62,331 bases of DNA from Bacteroidota bacterium (GTDB lineage Bacteria; Bacteroidota; Bacteroidia; AKYH767-A; OLB10): assembly GCA_018268195.1 (NCBI GenBank), contig JAFDWZ010000029.1, positions 1 to 62,331 of the forward strand, read 5' to 3'. The notes beneath the pieces were generated by a model. It was not told the DNA's origin. It searched no databases and was given only the letters and a program-made list of their open reading frames with translations. Shown here piece after piece: positions 19,810-29,900 of the stretch. The position numbers and the translations under genes are program-made. The stretch's first letter is position 1, and the number at the start of each line of letters is the position of its first letter.

Positions 19810-19970
19810 TGTTTTTTGTTTTTCAAATGCCTTGTTGCCACGGCATTATTTTTATTTTATTTTTTACTTACGCTTTTTTCGATGCTATTTTCTTTTGTTC
19901 CTCTGCAATTTTTTAGCTGATGTGTTTTAATCTTTTCCTTCTAAAATTCTGTCATTGATAATTACTCTTT
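19810..19970. other. 161-base gap within the nuo operon with a small hairpin
   Basis: T-rich on the plus strand, no gene. A stem AATGCC (19826-19831)/GGCATT (19842-19847) is followed by a long T-rich tract on the plus strand. As a terminator it would stop antisense, not sense, transcription; it could also be an mRNA processing or stability element. Confidence 0.35.
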
Positions 19971-21011
19971 TTAAAAATGGAATAATCCATTTCTCCACAA
20001 CAACACCAAACCTGTCAGTAATAAATTTACAATGGATAGAGGAATCATCACTTTCCATCCGAGGTTCATCAACTGGTCGTATCTGAATCTGGGAATGGTC
20101 CATCTTACCCACATGAAGAAAAATATAAAGAAGAATATTTTCGCAAAGAAGAACACTACACCCAAAACTGCAAGTGTGTTATGTGACAAGCCGAGTCCGG
20201 CTACGAAAGGCATATTAAATCCTCCGAAGTAAAGTGTTGCAATTACTGCCGAAGAAATAAACATGTTGATGTATTCGGCAAAGAGATAGAAACCAAGTTT
20301 CATAGAAGAATACTCTGTATGATATCCACCTACGAGTTCTGTTTCGCACTCAGGAAGGTCAAAAGGTGTTCTGTTGGTTTCGGCAAAAGCACATACCAGA
20401 AAAATTAAAAATCCCAAAGGCTGATAAAACACATTCCAGTGTGCACCGGGTTGCTGCAAAACAATTTCGCGAAGGCTTAACGTACCGGTCATCATCACCA
20501 GTGAAATAATGGCCATACCCATAGCAAGTTCGTAGCTTATCATTTGTGATGTAGCTCTGATAGCACCAAGTAATGAATACTTATTGTTGGAAGCCCATCC
20601 GCCAATCATAATTCCATAAACGCCTATGGATACCACAGCAAAAATGTAAAGTATACCAATATTTACATCGGTAATCTGCATGATATATTCCTGCCCGTTG
20701 ATGATTAAAGAATTTCCCCATGGTATTACCACACCGGTCATACATGCTGTAAGCATCATCAGCGAAGGGCCGAGAATAAACAACACTTTATCGGCATGTG
20801 AAGGAATGATTTCTTCTTTCATAAACATTTTCACTCCATCGGCCAAAGGCTGAAGTATTCCGAAAGGGCCGGCACGGTCAGGACCAATCCTATCCTGCAT
20901 AAAAGCTGCAATTTTTCGTTCAGCGTAAGTAGAATACATTGCTATGAGCAGTGACACTGCAAACACTGCAATTACAAAAATGATTTTAAAAATTAACTCT
21001 GAATATTCCAT
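19971..21011 (-). CDS. nuoH: NADH-quinone oxidoreductase subunit H
   Basis: 346 residues with about eight helices. NuoH forms the quinone-binding chamber at the junction of the two arms. The signature YAERKIAAFMQDRIGPDR and the FGILQPLADGVKMFMKE loop are both present, as is AETNRTPFDLPECETELV, the conserved acidic E-channel loop. It lies 8 bases after nuoG. Confidence 0.97.
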   Translation of the reverse strand: MEYSELIFKIIFVIAVFAVSLLIAMYSTYAERKIAAFMQDRIGPDRAGPFGILQPLADGVKMFMKEEIIPSHADKVLFILGPSLMMLTACMTGVVIPWGNSLIINGQEYIMQITDVNIGILYIFAVVSIGVYGIMIGGWASNNKYSLLGAIRATSQMISYELAMGMAIISLVMMTGTLSLREIVLQQPGAHWNVFYQPLGFLIFLVCAFAETNRTPFDLPECETELVGGYHTEYSSMKLGFYLFAEYINMFISSAVIATLYFGGFNMPFVAGLGLSHNTLAVLGVVFFFAKIFFFIFFFMWVRWTIPRFRYDQLMNLGWKVMIPLSIVNLLLTGLVLLWRNGLFHF

Positions 21012-21019
21012 AGCTGCAT

Positions 21020-22018
21020 TTAGTTGTTATGGGCTTTTTCACCAATCTGTTTCTGCCTTGATAAATCTTGTTTCAATTGTTTAAGTTGCTCGTAATGATT
21101 TTGAGAAATCACCGAATGGCGGTCAATATGTCGCGGGCCTTCAATAACCCAGTCAGAAAGATTTTTTTTCTCAAAGCGGCAAGTGTTACATATCCATCCC
21201 GGTTTTCCGTCTTCGGTATTTTCAATTTCATGATACACGCCTTTTCGACCTGTTACACGAAGCACTGCATCACCTGAAACCCAGATGGCAACCTTTCCGC
21301 AACACACATCACAGTTGCGATGTGCATCAAGAGGCTTGGTAAACCATACACGCGATTTAAAACGGAAAGTTTTATCGGTTAAAGCTCCTACAGGGCAAAC
21401 GTCAATCATATTTCCGCTCCACTCACTGTCAATGGCTTTTTCTATATAGGTAGATATTTCGGCATCCCAACCTCTGTTGAGCACGCCATGTACTCGTTCA
21501 GGGCATAGCTGTTCGGCAACTTTCACGCAGCGATAACACATGATACATCGGTTCATGTGTAGTTTTATTTTATCGCCAATGCTTTTCATCGGAAAAGTTC
21601 TCCGTCTGAATTCAGTTCGTGTTCCTTCGTCACCATGAGCATAGCTCAGGTCCTGAAGGTCACATTCACCCGCCTGATCGCAAACAGGGCAATCCAGAGG
21701 ATGATTCAGTAAAAGAAACTCAACCACACCTTCGCGTGCTTCAAGCACTTCGGGCGAGGTGATGTTTTGCACTTCCATGCCATCCATCACTGTCTGACGG
21801 CATCCTACTACCAATTTAGGCATAGGCCTTGGATCTTTATCAGAGCCTTTGGTAACTTTTACCAGACAGGTGCGGCAATAACCTCCTGAAGTTTTCAGTG
21901 TAGAATAATAGCACATGGTTGGCGGGACAATATCGCCTCCTATTTTGCGTGCTGCTTCTACAATGGTTGTTCCTTCCGGAACGTCTATGGTATGTCCGTC
22001 AATGGTAACGCGAGCCAT
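21020..22018 (-). CDS. nuoG: NADH-quinone oxidoreductase subunit G, short form
   Basis: 332 residues, far shorter than classical NuoG (roughly 700-900). All cluster domains are present: the 2Fe-2S site (Cys36, Cys48, Cys51, Cys73), the His-Cys3 4Fe-4S site (His106, Cys110, Cys113, Cys119), the third site (Cys158, Cys161, Cys164, Cys208) and a Cys-rich segment where the fourth cluster region begins (Cys236, Cys239, Cys240, Cys277, Cys280). The large molybdopterin-oxidoreductase-type domain is missing. The stop is genuine and nuoH follows after 8 bases, so this is a true short form and not a frameshift. The electron path from NuoE/F to NuoI is preserved. Short NuoG proteins occur in other Bacteroidota, to my knowledge. 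Confidence 0.93.
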   Translation of the reverse strand: MARVTIDGHTIDVPEGTTIVEAARKIGGDIVPPTMCYYSTLKTSGGYCRTCLVKVTKGSDKDPRPMPKLVVGCRQTVMDGMEVQNITSPEVLEAREGVVEFLLLNHPLDCPVCDQAGECDLQDLSYAHGDEGTRTEFRRRTFPMKSIGDKIKLHMNRCIMCYRCVKVAEQLCPERVHGVLNRGWDAEISTYIEKAIDSEWSGNMIDVCPVGALTDKTFRFKSRVWFTKPLDAHRNCDVCCGKVAIWVSGDAVLRVTGRKGVYHEIENTEDGKPGWICNTCRFEKKNLSDWVIEGPRHIDRHSVISQNHYEQLKQLKQDLSRQKQIGEKAHNN

Positions 22019-22019
22019 G

Positions 22020-23354
22020 TTATGATTCTTGTAAGTTATTAATACGGTAATAATGTTTTACATCACTTTTACCTTTGCTTATATACTGTTCAAATTCATT
22101 GCGGAAATGTCTGATGGAAGCAGCTACAGGCCATGCAGCAGCATCACCAAAAGGGCAAATGGTTTTGCCTTCTATTTTTCTTTGAATGTCCCACAACAGG
22201 TCAATATCTTTTGTCTCACCTTTTCCATCGAGCAGGCGGCTGAGAATTTTATACATCCATCCGGTACCTTCTCTGCATGGCGAACACTGTCCGCAACTTT
22301 CATGGTGATAAAAGCGTGAGAAGTTCCACACATTTTTAACAATGCTGGTATCTTCATCCATCACTATAAATCCTCCGGAACCCAACATGGTACCTGTGGC
22401 AAATCCTCCATCGGCAAGACTTTCGTAAGTCATCAGCCGTGCTTCGCCATTGGCTGTTTTCAATATCAACTCAGCAGGTAAAACGGGTACTGATGAACCT
22501 CCGGCAACTACAGCTTTCAGTTTTTTTCCATTTCGGATACCTCCGCAATACTGCTCGCTATAAATAAATTCTTCTACGGGCACACCTAATTCTATTTCAT
22601 AAACACCGGGCTTGTTGATATGCCCTGATGCTGATATGAGTTTGGTACCTGTGCTTTTTCCTACACCAATTTTTGCATACTCCTCACCGGTGATTCTGAT
22701 AATGGGTACTACTGCGGCAATGGTCTCTACGTTGTTCACCACTGTGGGGCATCCCCATAATCCTTTCACGGCAGGGAATGGAGGCTTGATACGCGGATTA
22801 CCTCTCTTACCTTCCAGCGATTCGATCAATGCAGTTTCTTCGCCACAGATATACGCACCTGCACCGCAATGCACATGCAGGTCGAGGTCGAAACCGCTTC
22901 CGAGAATATTTTTTCCGAGATATCCGGCAGCATAAGCTTCGTCAATAGCTTTTTGCAAAATGTGGTAAACGTACATCATCTCACCTCTGATGTAGATGTA
23001 AGAAGTGTTGGCTCCCAATGCAAAACTTGAAATAATCATACCTTCAACAAGGATATGAGGTTTGTGTTGCATCAGGTAGCGATCTTTGAAAGTACCGGGT
23101 TCACTCTCATCAGCATTGCAGATGAGGTAACGTGGTTCTCCCGGAGGTTTGGCAAGAAAACTCCATTTCATTCCCGTAGGGAAACCTGCACCTCCACGAC
23201 CGCGAAGACCGGATTTCTGTACTTCCGTTACGATGTCTTCAGGTTTCATCTGAAGCGCTTTTTTCAGCGATTCGTATCCGCCTGTTTGCTGATAACCGGA
23301 AAGGGTATTGATTCCGGGTTTATCTAAATTATCTAAAAGCAGTTGTCGTCCCAT
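22020..23354 (-). CDS. nuoF: NADH-quinone oxidoreductase subunit F (NADH- and FMN-binding)
   Basis: 444 residues. NuoF oxidises NADH through FMN. The NADH/FMN site reads [15 protein letters not shown], the second glycine-rich part [16 protein letters not shown], and the N3 4Fe-4S ligands [13 protein letters not shown] start it at the ATG at 23354 (MGRQLLL), 2 bases after the nuoE stop, rather than the in-frame TTG at 23360, which overlaps nuoE. One base separates its stop from the nuoG ATG. Confidence 0.96.
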   Translation of the reverse strand: MGRQLLLDNLDKPGINTLSGYQQTGGYESLKKALQMKPEDIVTEVQKSGLRGRGGAGFPTGMKWSFLAKPPGEPRYLICNADESEPGTFKDRYLMQHKPHILVEGMIISSFALGANTSYIYIRGEMMYVYHILQKAIDEAYAAGYLGKNILGSGFDLDLHVHCGAGAYICGEETALIESLEGKRGNPRIKPPFPAVKGLWGCPTVVNNVETIAAVVPIIRITGEEYAKIGVGKSTGTKLISASGHINKPGVYEIELGVPVEEFIYSEQYCGGIRNGKKLKAVVAGGSSVPVLPAELILKTANGEARLMTYESLADGGFATGTMLGSGGFIVMDEDTSIVKNVWNFSRFYHHESCGQCSPCREGTGWMYKILSRLLDGKGETKDIDLLWDIQRKIEGKTICPFGDAAAWPVAASIRHFRNEFEQYISKGKSDVKHYYRINNLQES

Positions 23355-23356
23355 CT

Positions 23357-23947
23357 TCAAGGTTTAATTTTTTCTTTTTCCCAATGTGTTCTGCGCACTC
23401 CTGCATTACGGTGATCGTCAAGAATTGCATCTACTTTTTCAAGGGTCAGATTTTCGTGATAGGTTTCGCCTATCTGCATCATTGGAGCGGTACCACAGCT
23501 TGCCAGACACTCTACCGTTTTAAGGGTAAACATTCCATCGGCAGTCGTTTCTCCGTTTTTTATTCCTAATTTCTTTTCTATATATCGCACTACATCTTCA
23601 GCACCCATGAGCCAGCATGGACCGGTGTGGCATACTTCAATCAGGCATTTACCAACGGGTTTAAGGTTAAACATGGTGTAAAATGTAGCTACCTCATACA
23701 CTTCTATAGGTTGTATTTTAAGCAGCGAAGCCACATAGTCCATTACTTCAGGGCTCAGCCATCCGTCAAACTCAGCTTGTGCAATATGTAAAATGGGCAG
23801 AATAGCCGATTTGTGTTTCCCTTCGGGATATCGCTTTATCAATTTTTCAGTGAGTGCAAGTGCATCGTCCGAAAATTTTATCTCTTTATTATTTGCCACG
23901 ATATTTATTTTACTTGATTCAACTAATAATCCTGATTCATTAAGCAT
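23357..23947 (-). CDS. nuoE: NADH-quinone oxidoreductase subunit E (2Fe-2S)
   Basis: 196 residues with the start taken at ATG 23947. The thioredoxin-like 2Fe-2S domain has the ligand pairs CHTGPCW and CLASCGT (Cx4C and Cx3C). A longer frame opening with TTG at 23962 exists, but the ATG is the better start; both overlap the nuoD stop at 23940-23942, so translation is coupled. NuoE holds cluster N1a and forms the NADH-dehydrogenase module with NuoF and NuoG. Confidence 0.95.
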   Translation of the reverse strand: MLNESGLLVESSKINIVANNKEIKFSDDALALTEKLIKRYPEGKHKSAILPILHIAQAEFDGWLSPEVMDYVASLLKIQPIEVYEVATFYTMFNLKPVGKCLIEVCHTGPCWLMGAEDVVRYIEKKLGIKNGETTADGMFTLKTVECLASCGTAPMMQIGETYHENLTLEKVDAILDDHRNAGVRRTHWEKEKIKP

Positions 23948-25163
23948 CCAGTTCACCTGCAATCACATTCATGGAGCTCATGGTAAGTATGGCATCGCTC
24001 AGATAAGCTCCTTTAATCATATCAGGATAACCCTGATAATAAATAAAGCAAGGTCTGCGCATGTGCAAACGGTATGGTGTTCGTCCGCCATCACTCACCA
24101 GATAGTATCCTAACTCTCCGTTGCCGCCTTCCACACAATGATAAACTTCGCCTTTGGGTGCAGCTGTTTCGCCCATTATTATTTTGAAATGATAAATGAG
24201 GGCTTCCATTTTGGTATATACATCTCCCTTCTGCGGCAGATAAAAATCAGGCACGTCAGGAGCATAGTAAGAAGTTTTGTCTTCGAGTTTATCCAGTTTT
24301 TCCATTGCCTGCTGAATAATTTTTATGCTCTCCCACATTTCCTGTTCGCGTACCATAAAGCGGTCGTAAGTATCGCCATGGGTACCTACGGGAATAATAA
24401 AATCAAACTCTTCATAGGAAGAATAAGGATTCATTACACGCACATCATAATCCACACCAGCAGCACGCAAGTTGGGTCCTGTGAAGGAGTATGCAAGAGC
24501 AAGTTCGGCAGATATAGGTCCGCAATTGATGGTGCGATCCATAAATATACGGTTGCGCACAAGCAATGCTTCAAACTCTTTAAGTCCGCGAGGAAGCTCC
24601 TTGAGTAATTTTTCAATTTTCAGCCATGCTGCCTGATTGAAATCTCTTTCAAGACCTCCAATACGGCCAATGTTGGTATTCATTCGGGCTCCGCAGAGTT
24701 CTTCGTAAATATCGTAGATGTGTTCGCGAAACTGAAATATGTAGAGGAAACCCGTCATGGCACCACTGTCAACACCAATTACTGAGTTGCAAATGATATG
24801 ATCGGAGATGCGGGCAAGTTCCATGATGATAATGCGTAAATACTCAACCCGTTTGGGGAGTTTAATTCCGGCAAGTTTTTCTACGGTCATGTGCCATCCC
24901 ATATTGTTGAGTGGCGATGAGCAATAGTTAAGCCTGTCAACAATGGGTGTTATTTGTCCATAGGGTCTGCGCTCGGCAAGTTTTTCAAATGCACGGTGTA
25001 TGTATCCGATGGTTTGTTCGGTATCCACAACAATTTCGCCATCCATTTTAAGTACATTCTGAAAAATTCCATGTGTGGCAGGGTGTGTAGGTCCCAGATT
25101 AAGGGTTGTGTATTCCTTACTGATGACTTCCTGTTTAGTATCCTGTTTTACCTCTTCTTTCAT
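23940..25163 (-). CDS. nuoD: NADH-quinone oxidoreductase subunit D (49 kDa)
   Basis: 407 residues. It is a separate NuoD, not fused to NuoC as in enterobacteria. It forms the quinone pocket with NuoB and NuoH. The beta-hairpin region LGPTHPATHGIFQNVL with quinone-site histidines is seen, as are AELALAYSFTGPNLRA and the C-terminal RPCFIYYQGYPDMIKGAYL. The first 15 residues are Lys/Glu-rich and probably disordered. Confidence 0.96.
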   Translation of the reverse strand: MKEEVKQDTKQEVISKEYTTLNLGPTHPATHGIFQNVLKMDGEIVVDTEQTIGYIHRAFEKLAERRPYGQITPIVDRLNYCSSPLNNMGWHMTVEKLAGIKLPKRVEYLRIIIMELARISDHIICNSVIGVDSGAMTGFLYIFQFREHIYDIYEELCGARMNTNIGRIGGLERDFNQAAWLKIEKLLKELPRGLKEFEALLVRNRIFMDRTINCGPISAELALAYSFTGPNLRAAGVDYDVRVMNPYSSYEEFDFIIPVGTHGDTYDRFMVREQEMWESIKIIQQAMEKLDKLEDKTSYYAPDVPDFYLPQKGDVYTKMEALIYHFKIIMGETAAPKGEVYHCVEGGNGELGYYLVSDGGRTPYRLHMRRPCFIYYQGYPDMIKGAYLSDAILTMSSMNVIAGELDA

Positions 25164-25175
25164 GCATTAAATTTT

Positions 25176-25673
25176 TTATCTGCCAAACATTTTATCATCT
25201 TTATCAAATCGGGCCTGATCTTCGAGTGGATATTCTTTTCTCAATGGCCATCCTACCATACTATCTTCGTTCAAAATTCTTTTAAGATGCGGGTGACCGT
25301 CAAAATGAAAACCGAAAAAGTCATAAGCTTCGCGTTCCATCCAGTTAGCTGCAGGCCACACATCGGTAATGGTAGGAAAATGTGGTGGGTCGTGATGGGT
25401 AAATGTTTTCAGTCTGATGCGCAGATTGCGTTTCCAGTCGTGCAGGTGATACACCATTCCGAAGGTCTTAGGGCTGTCGGGATAATGAATTCCGTTGCAG
25501 GTGGTGAGAAAAGTAAAACCATTTTCTTTTAGCCAGATGATTACATTCTTAATTGCATCAACAGATATTTCGGCAACAGAAACATCATTTAACTTTTCGA
25601 CACTGATAATCTTTTCGCCAAAATGCTCTTTCAGCATTTTCTCCAGTTCATCAGCCTCTATTGTTTGAAACAT
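25176..25673 (-). CDS. nuoC: NADH-quinone oxidoreductase subunit C (30 kDa)
   Basis: 165 residues, close to the family length. The Complex1_30kDa signature is recognised from WPAANWMEREAYDFFGFHFDGHP and the C-terminal WPLRKEYPLEDQ. It is a hydrophilic connecting-arm subunit next to NuoD and NuoI. nuoD starts 12 bases downstream. Confidence 0.95.
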   Translation of the reverse strand: MFQTIEADELEKMLKEHFGEKIISVEKLNDVSVAEISVDAIKNVIIWLKENGFTFLTTCNGIHYPDSPKTFGMVYHLHDWKRNLRIRLKTFTHHDPPHFPTITDVWPAANWMEREAYDFFGFHFDGHPHLKRILNEDSMVGWPLRKEYPLEDQARFDKDDKMFGR

Positions 25674-25700
25674 ATTATTCAGTATTGATAAAAAGGGGTT

Positions 25701-26261
25701 TTATTTAATTCCGTAGCTGGCTAACAGTTCAGCATATTCAGCAGAGTTTCTTCTTCGGATGGATTCATTTTGCGCAAGCTCCTGTATTTTCATTACTCCA
25801 TCCAGAATCATTTCAGGACGTGGCGGGCAACCCGGCACATACACATCTACAGGTATAATTCTGTCAATACCCTGCAACACGCTGTAAGTATCAAAAATAC
25901 CTCCTGAACTTGCACAGGCACCCACAGACAAAACCCATCTGGGTTCAGCCATCTGCTCGTACACCTGCCTCAACACGGGACCCATTTTTTTAGCAATGGT
26001 TCCCATCACCATGAGCATGTCGGCCTGACGTGGTGAGAAACTTAAACGCTCTGCACCAAAACGTCCGAAGTCGTAATGCGAAGCCATGGTTGCCATAAAC
26101 TCAATACCGCAGCACGATGTGGCAAAAGGCAATGGCCATAATGAATTTTTACGCGCCATACCTACAGCCTTGTCTAAGGTAGTGGCAAGGAAACCATGTC
26201 CTTCATATCCTTCTAAGCGCTCCTTGGTGAGATGAACTTTCTGTACTTCTATATCTGACAT
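25701..26261 (-). CDS. nuoB: NADH-quinone oxidoreductase subunit B (PSST)
   Basis: 186 residues. It carries cluster N2, the last Fe-S centre before quinone, with ligands Cys50, Cys51, Cys116 and Cys145 ([24 protein letters not shown]). The C-terminal tail after about 160 is short and charged, as in other bacterial NuoB. Confidence 0.97.
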   Translation of the reverse strand: MSDIEVQKVHLTKERLEGYEGHGFLATTLDKAVGMARKNSLWPLPFATSCCGIEFMATMASHYDFGRFGAERLSFSPRQADMLMVMGTIAKKMGPVLRQVYEQMAEPRWVLSVGACASSGGIFDTYSVLQGIDRIIPVDVYVPGCPPRPEMILDGVMKIQELAQNESIRRRNSAEYAELLASYGIK

Positions 26262-26300
26262 TTTTATTGTTCTAAAATTGAGTAATCATTCTTCTTTTTA

Positions 26301-26672
26301 TCATTCCCACTTCAATGCTCCCTTGCGGATGATGTAGATAAAACCTACCAGCAACAAACCTATGAAAAGCAACATCTCGAGAAATCCTACCATGCCGAGT
26401 TTCAGAAAATTTACTGCCCATGGATACATAAATATTACTTCTACATCAAACAACACAAATAAAATTGCAACAAGAAAATACTTGATAGAAAATGGCAGTC
26501 GTGCATTGTCTTTCGATTCGATACCACATTCAAAAGTATCTAATTTAATTTCTGATTTTCGTTTTGGTCCCAGTAAATGTGTTGCAAAAATGGTTGCCAA
26601 AACAAACCCGATGGCAACAACAAACATGATGGCTACAGGGAAATAATCAGCAGGTACGCTTAATAAAACCAT
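26301..26672 (-). CDS. nuoA: NADH-quinone oxidoreductase subunit A
   Basis: 123 residues with three helices. The conserved loop TFECGIESKDNAR and the FLVAILFVLFDVEVIFMYPW helix identify NuoA. It is the first gene of the operon, preceded by a clear promoter whose -7 element lies 20 bases before the ATG. Confidence 0.96.
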   Translation of the reverse strand: MVLLSVPADYFPVAIMFVVAIGFVLATIFATHLLGPKRKSEIKLDTFECGIESKDNARLPFSIKYFLVAILFVLFDVEVIFMYPWAVNFLKLGMVGFLEMLLFIGLLLVGFIYIIRKGALKWE

Positions 26673-26691
26673 GATAGTGTATTTAACTGCA

Positions 26692-26720
26692 CAAAGTTAG
26701 CCTTTTTCTATAATGCCAAA
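26692..26720 (-). promoter_or_regulatory. Promoter of the nuoA-N operon
   Basis: On the minus strand, TTTG (26717-26720) and TAACTTTG (26692-26699) are 17 bases apart. The -7 element matches the consensus fully; the spacing is slightly short. Confidence 0.55.
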
Positions 26721-26762
26721 TACAAAATGGCTTTTTGTTTTTAATGCTATGATATTCAAAAC

Positions 26763-26792
26763 AAAAAAGAGGGAGTCTTAGCTCCCTCTTTT
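26763..26792 (-). terminator. Hairpin terminator after the 26951-31519 gene
   Basis: A perfect 11-bp stem AAAAGAGGGAG (26765-26775)/CTCCCTCTTTT (26782-26792) with a 6-base loop, followed by T-rich sequence on the minus strand. It lies about 160 bases past the stop and just before the nuo promoter, insulating that operon from read-through. Confidence 0.85.
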
Positions 26793-26950
26793 GATTTTGT
26801 TTAACCAACACTTTCATGTTGTGTTGAATTTTGCGAACAAACTTCAGATGGTTGTCTGTAAGCAGATTTCTATCTGATAAAAATCATTTTGCCCGTTTCT
26901 TTTATATCCATTCTCAGAAATTACATGCTGTTATTCAGAGGTCTGTTAAC

Positions 26951-29900
26951 TTAATCATTCTGAAAAAGTCTGCGTGTATAAACCTGATTATTGATAATTA
27001 TTTTCACTGTATAAATACCTGAAGAGTAACCATAATTCTTAGCTATGAAAGGATAGGTATAGGTACCCGGTTCCTGTTTGCCGTTAAACAAGGTAGCCAC
27101 TGTTTGTCCCAGTTTATTTATCACCATCAACGACACGTCTGAAGTTTGCTCCAGATAATAAGTTACATTGGCTTGACCGCTGAACGGATTAGGACTTACA
27201 GTAAAGTTAAACATATTATCACTGATGGAAGCTGCTACTGTTTTGCTGATATCGTTTTTACCGTCAAAATCAATCTGATTTAAACGATAATAGTAAACAA
27301 TACCCGGCAGCACCTTTGTGTCCACAAATGAGTAAGTGTGCATAATGTTAGACGTACCATTGCCATCAACCCAGCCAATTTTTTCGAACTCTTTGCCATC
27401 GGTGCTTCGCTGCACTTCAAACCCTTTATTGTTCTTTTCACTTGCTGTTGACCAATTCACAACAATTTGTCTGTCGCGTGTTGTGGCGTTCAGGTAAAGT
27501 AATTCCACAGGCAAAGGATTTGGCGCCTGAGCTGTTCCAAACATAATAGGAGTATTAGCTGAAGCGCGGCCCATTGTGCTCCACAATAAATTGGTACGTG
27601 TAACCGGACCTGGTAATGAGGTGCCTGAAATACAAGAATTGGCAGGGATTGGAGTTAAAAACCAGTTGGCTGCAGTTCCGGAATTTCCTGTTTTGTTAAC
27701 CATAACCGTTTGACCCTGACTATTATTGGTATAACCATTATCAGTAAGTGTTACATCCAAAACTCCTGAAGTGCTCGTGGCTGTGTTAGTCAATATTCTC
27801 CACAGACCATTATCCAGTGCAGTGGCACCTGATGAGTGATATTTGACACTACATTCGTCAATTGCTCCTCCGGTAAATGCGGTATTAGAAGCAGGTATTG
27901 TATTATCAAACCCAACTAAGAAATAGCCGGGGTTAGGTAATAATGCTGTTTTCACATCAAGCTGTATGTTGGAATACTTGGTACTGGTTCCTACAGGAAG
28001 GTCATAGGTGCCGATAGCTCCTGTGGTTGCTTTTTTAAGAACATATAGAAAAGCTGTTGTACCCGGACCTACAATATAGCTATTCGGATTCATACCGGTA
28101 ATTACCCCTGTAGAACCGAGGTTGAGAACATCCACATAGCCTCTATAATTTGGTGCCGCCAAAAAAGGATTTGCCCCGGGCAGTACAAGTTTTCCTGAAT
28201 TAAAAGTTAAAGTTCCCGTTGTGTTAAGTGTCATATATGCAGCACCAGTACTAACTCCCGAATTCGGCTGAACGGTAACCGTTGAAGCCGGTGACTGATT
28301 CATATAAACAGAGGTTATTGATGCCCTATTCATATAATTCTGATTGGCTGCACCATTAAATTCGAGAACAGAACCACCACCTGTTGTAAATGCGCTGTTG
28401 CCAAATACCAGAAAATCACCTCCTACTTTTACATATTTACCAAATCCACCGGGTGAAGCATTCAGGGTTGTGGTGTTGTTGGTAAGCGAGGCCCCGGTGT
28501 TGTATCCTACTTTCAAATTACCTTTGACATCAAAATCCTGATTAGCATTAATTACGTGGCTCAAATTAGCCTTATAGGCATCCAGATGGTAAAAGGCATT
28601 AGCTCCTGTCAGGTTACCATCTAAGTTTTGTGTTCCGTTATAGTTTGGAGCATTAGCTGGTCCATCCAGAAGAACAAGTGACCCGGGTTGTGCATTGAAG
28701 CTACCATTGTTATTAAAATCTTTACAGATTTCAAGTACTCCTGTGCCTGTAATGGTTAGCGAAGCACCTGTGTTAATGGTTAAATTCCGACAACTTACTG
28801 TTCCGGTAATAATTGGCGGGTTTACATACGAGGAAGTAATCAATGCATCGGTTTCGCCATTTACTCCCGAGCAACTTGGTATGTTACATCCACCCCAGTT
28901 ATTGGCATCATTCCAATCAGAACTTACGGTACCTGTCCAGGTAATAGCAGAGCCATTAGGAACACTACCGTTAATTACTGCAGCCGGGCTTGGCGTAGTA
29001 TTGGCAAAACTTAATGTAAATCCGGAAGTACTGTTGGCCCAGTTGTTTACATAAACATAATAAACTTCACCGGCCGTCACTGGAATCGGTGTTTCGTAGG
29101 CGCTATTAAATCCGGGATAAGCAGGAGGTGAGTTACCTCCGGTATAACAACCGGTAACGCCTTGTGCGCTGTAATTACACCTTACTTCACCTTGCGACTG
29201 GGTTGCAGGGTTAGCAATTGAGGCACAGGTAGCAAGGGTTCCGCTACCTGCCATTTTCCATACAGCAAAATCGTAATCGGTAGCTGATGTGCCATTATAA
29301 TCATTAGGCACAATATCAAACATCAGGTTTCCGGAACCTATAATATTAACCTGATACCATGCACCGGCTCTGTCGCCCGCCAAAAGACAGTTTCCGCTGC
29401 CTCCGGTAAAATCACATACAGAAGCATATCCCTGATATCCGGGGTTAGGAACAAAAGTGTTATTGTTACAAACAATACTTGGCGAAGCACAATCAGCTCC
29501 CGGTGTTGGTGGATACGGGTTTGCACATCCTGCACCACCATCCATTATAAATAGTGTAAAAGTTCCTACGCTTCCGTTCTTGCCATCCACTGAAATGTAA
29601 TACATATATCCAGGTGCTAAGCCTGATTGTGTTAATTCGGAGTTGAGATAGGTTGAGCCACCACATGATGCGCGGTTATCGTTACAAGCAATATAATTTA
29701 ATGTATTACCTGCGCCACATGCCACATTTCCCGTTAAAGGATTACGTCCGTAAAGTGCTATTTGTGTATCATATAATGAACCTCGCTCAGTACGAATACG
29801 AACACATCCGCTTGGAGGTGCTATAAAACGATACCATACTGTATTTACCTGAGCGGTACCTCCTGAGTTAGTCCAGCATGCGGGAGGAGCGGGTTCATCG

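Noticed and set aside
24138..25532. Two long plus-strand frames (156 and 192 residues) opposite nuoD and nuoC.
   Set aside because: They lie antisense to well-conserved complex I genes, have no family features, and reflect low stop density opposite Bacteroidota coding sequence.
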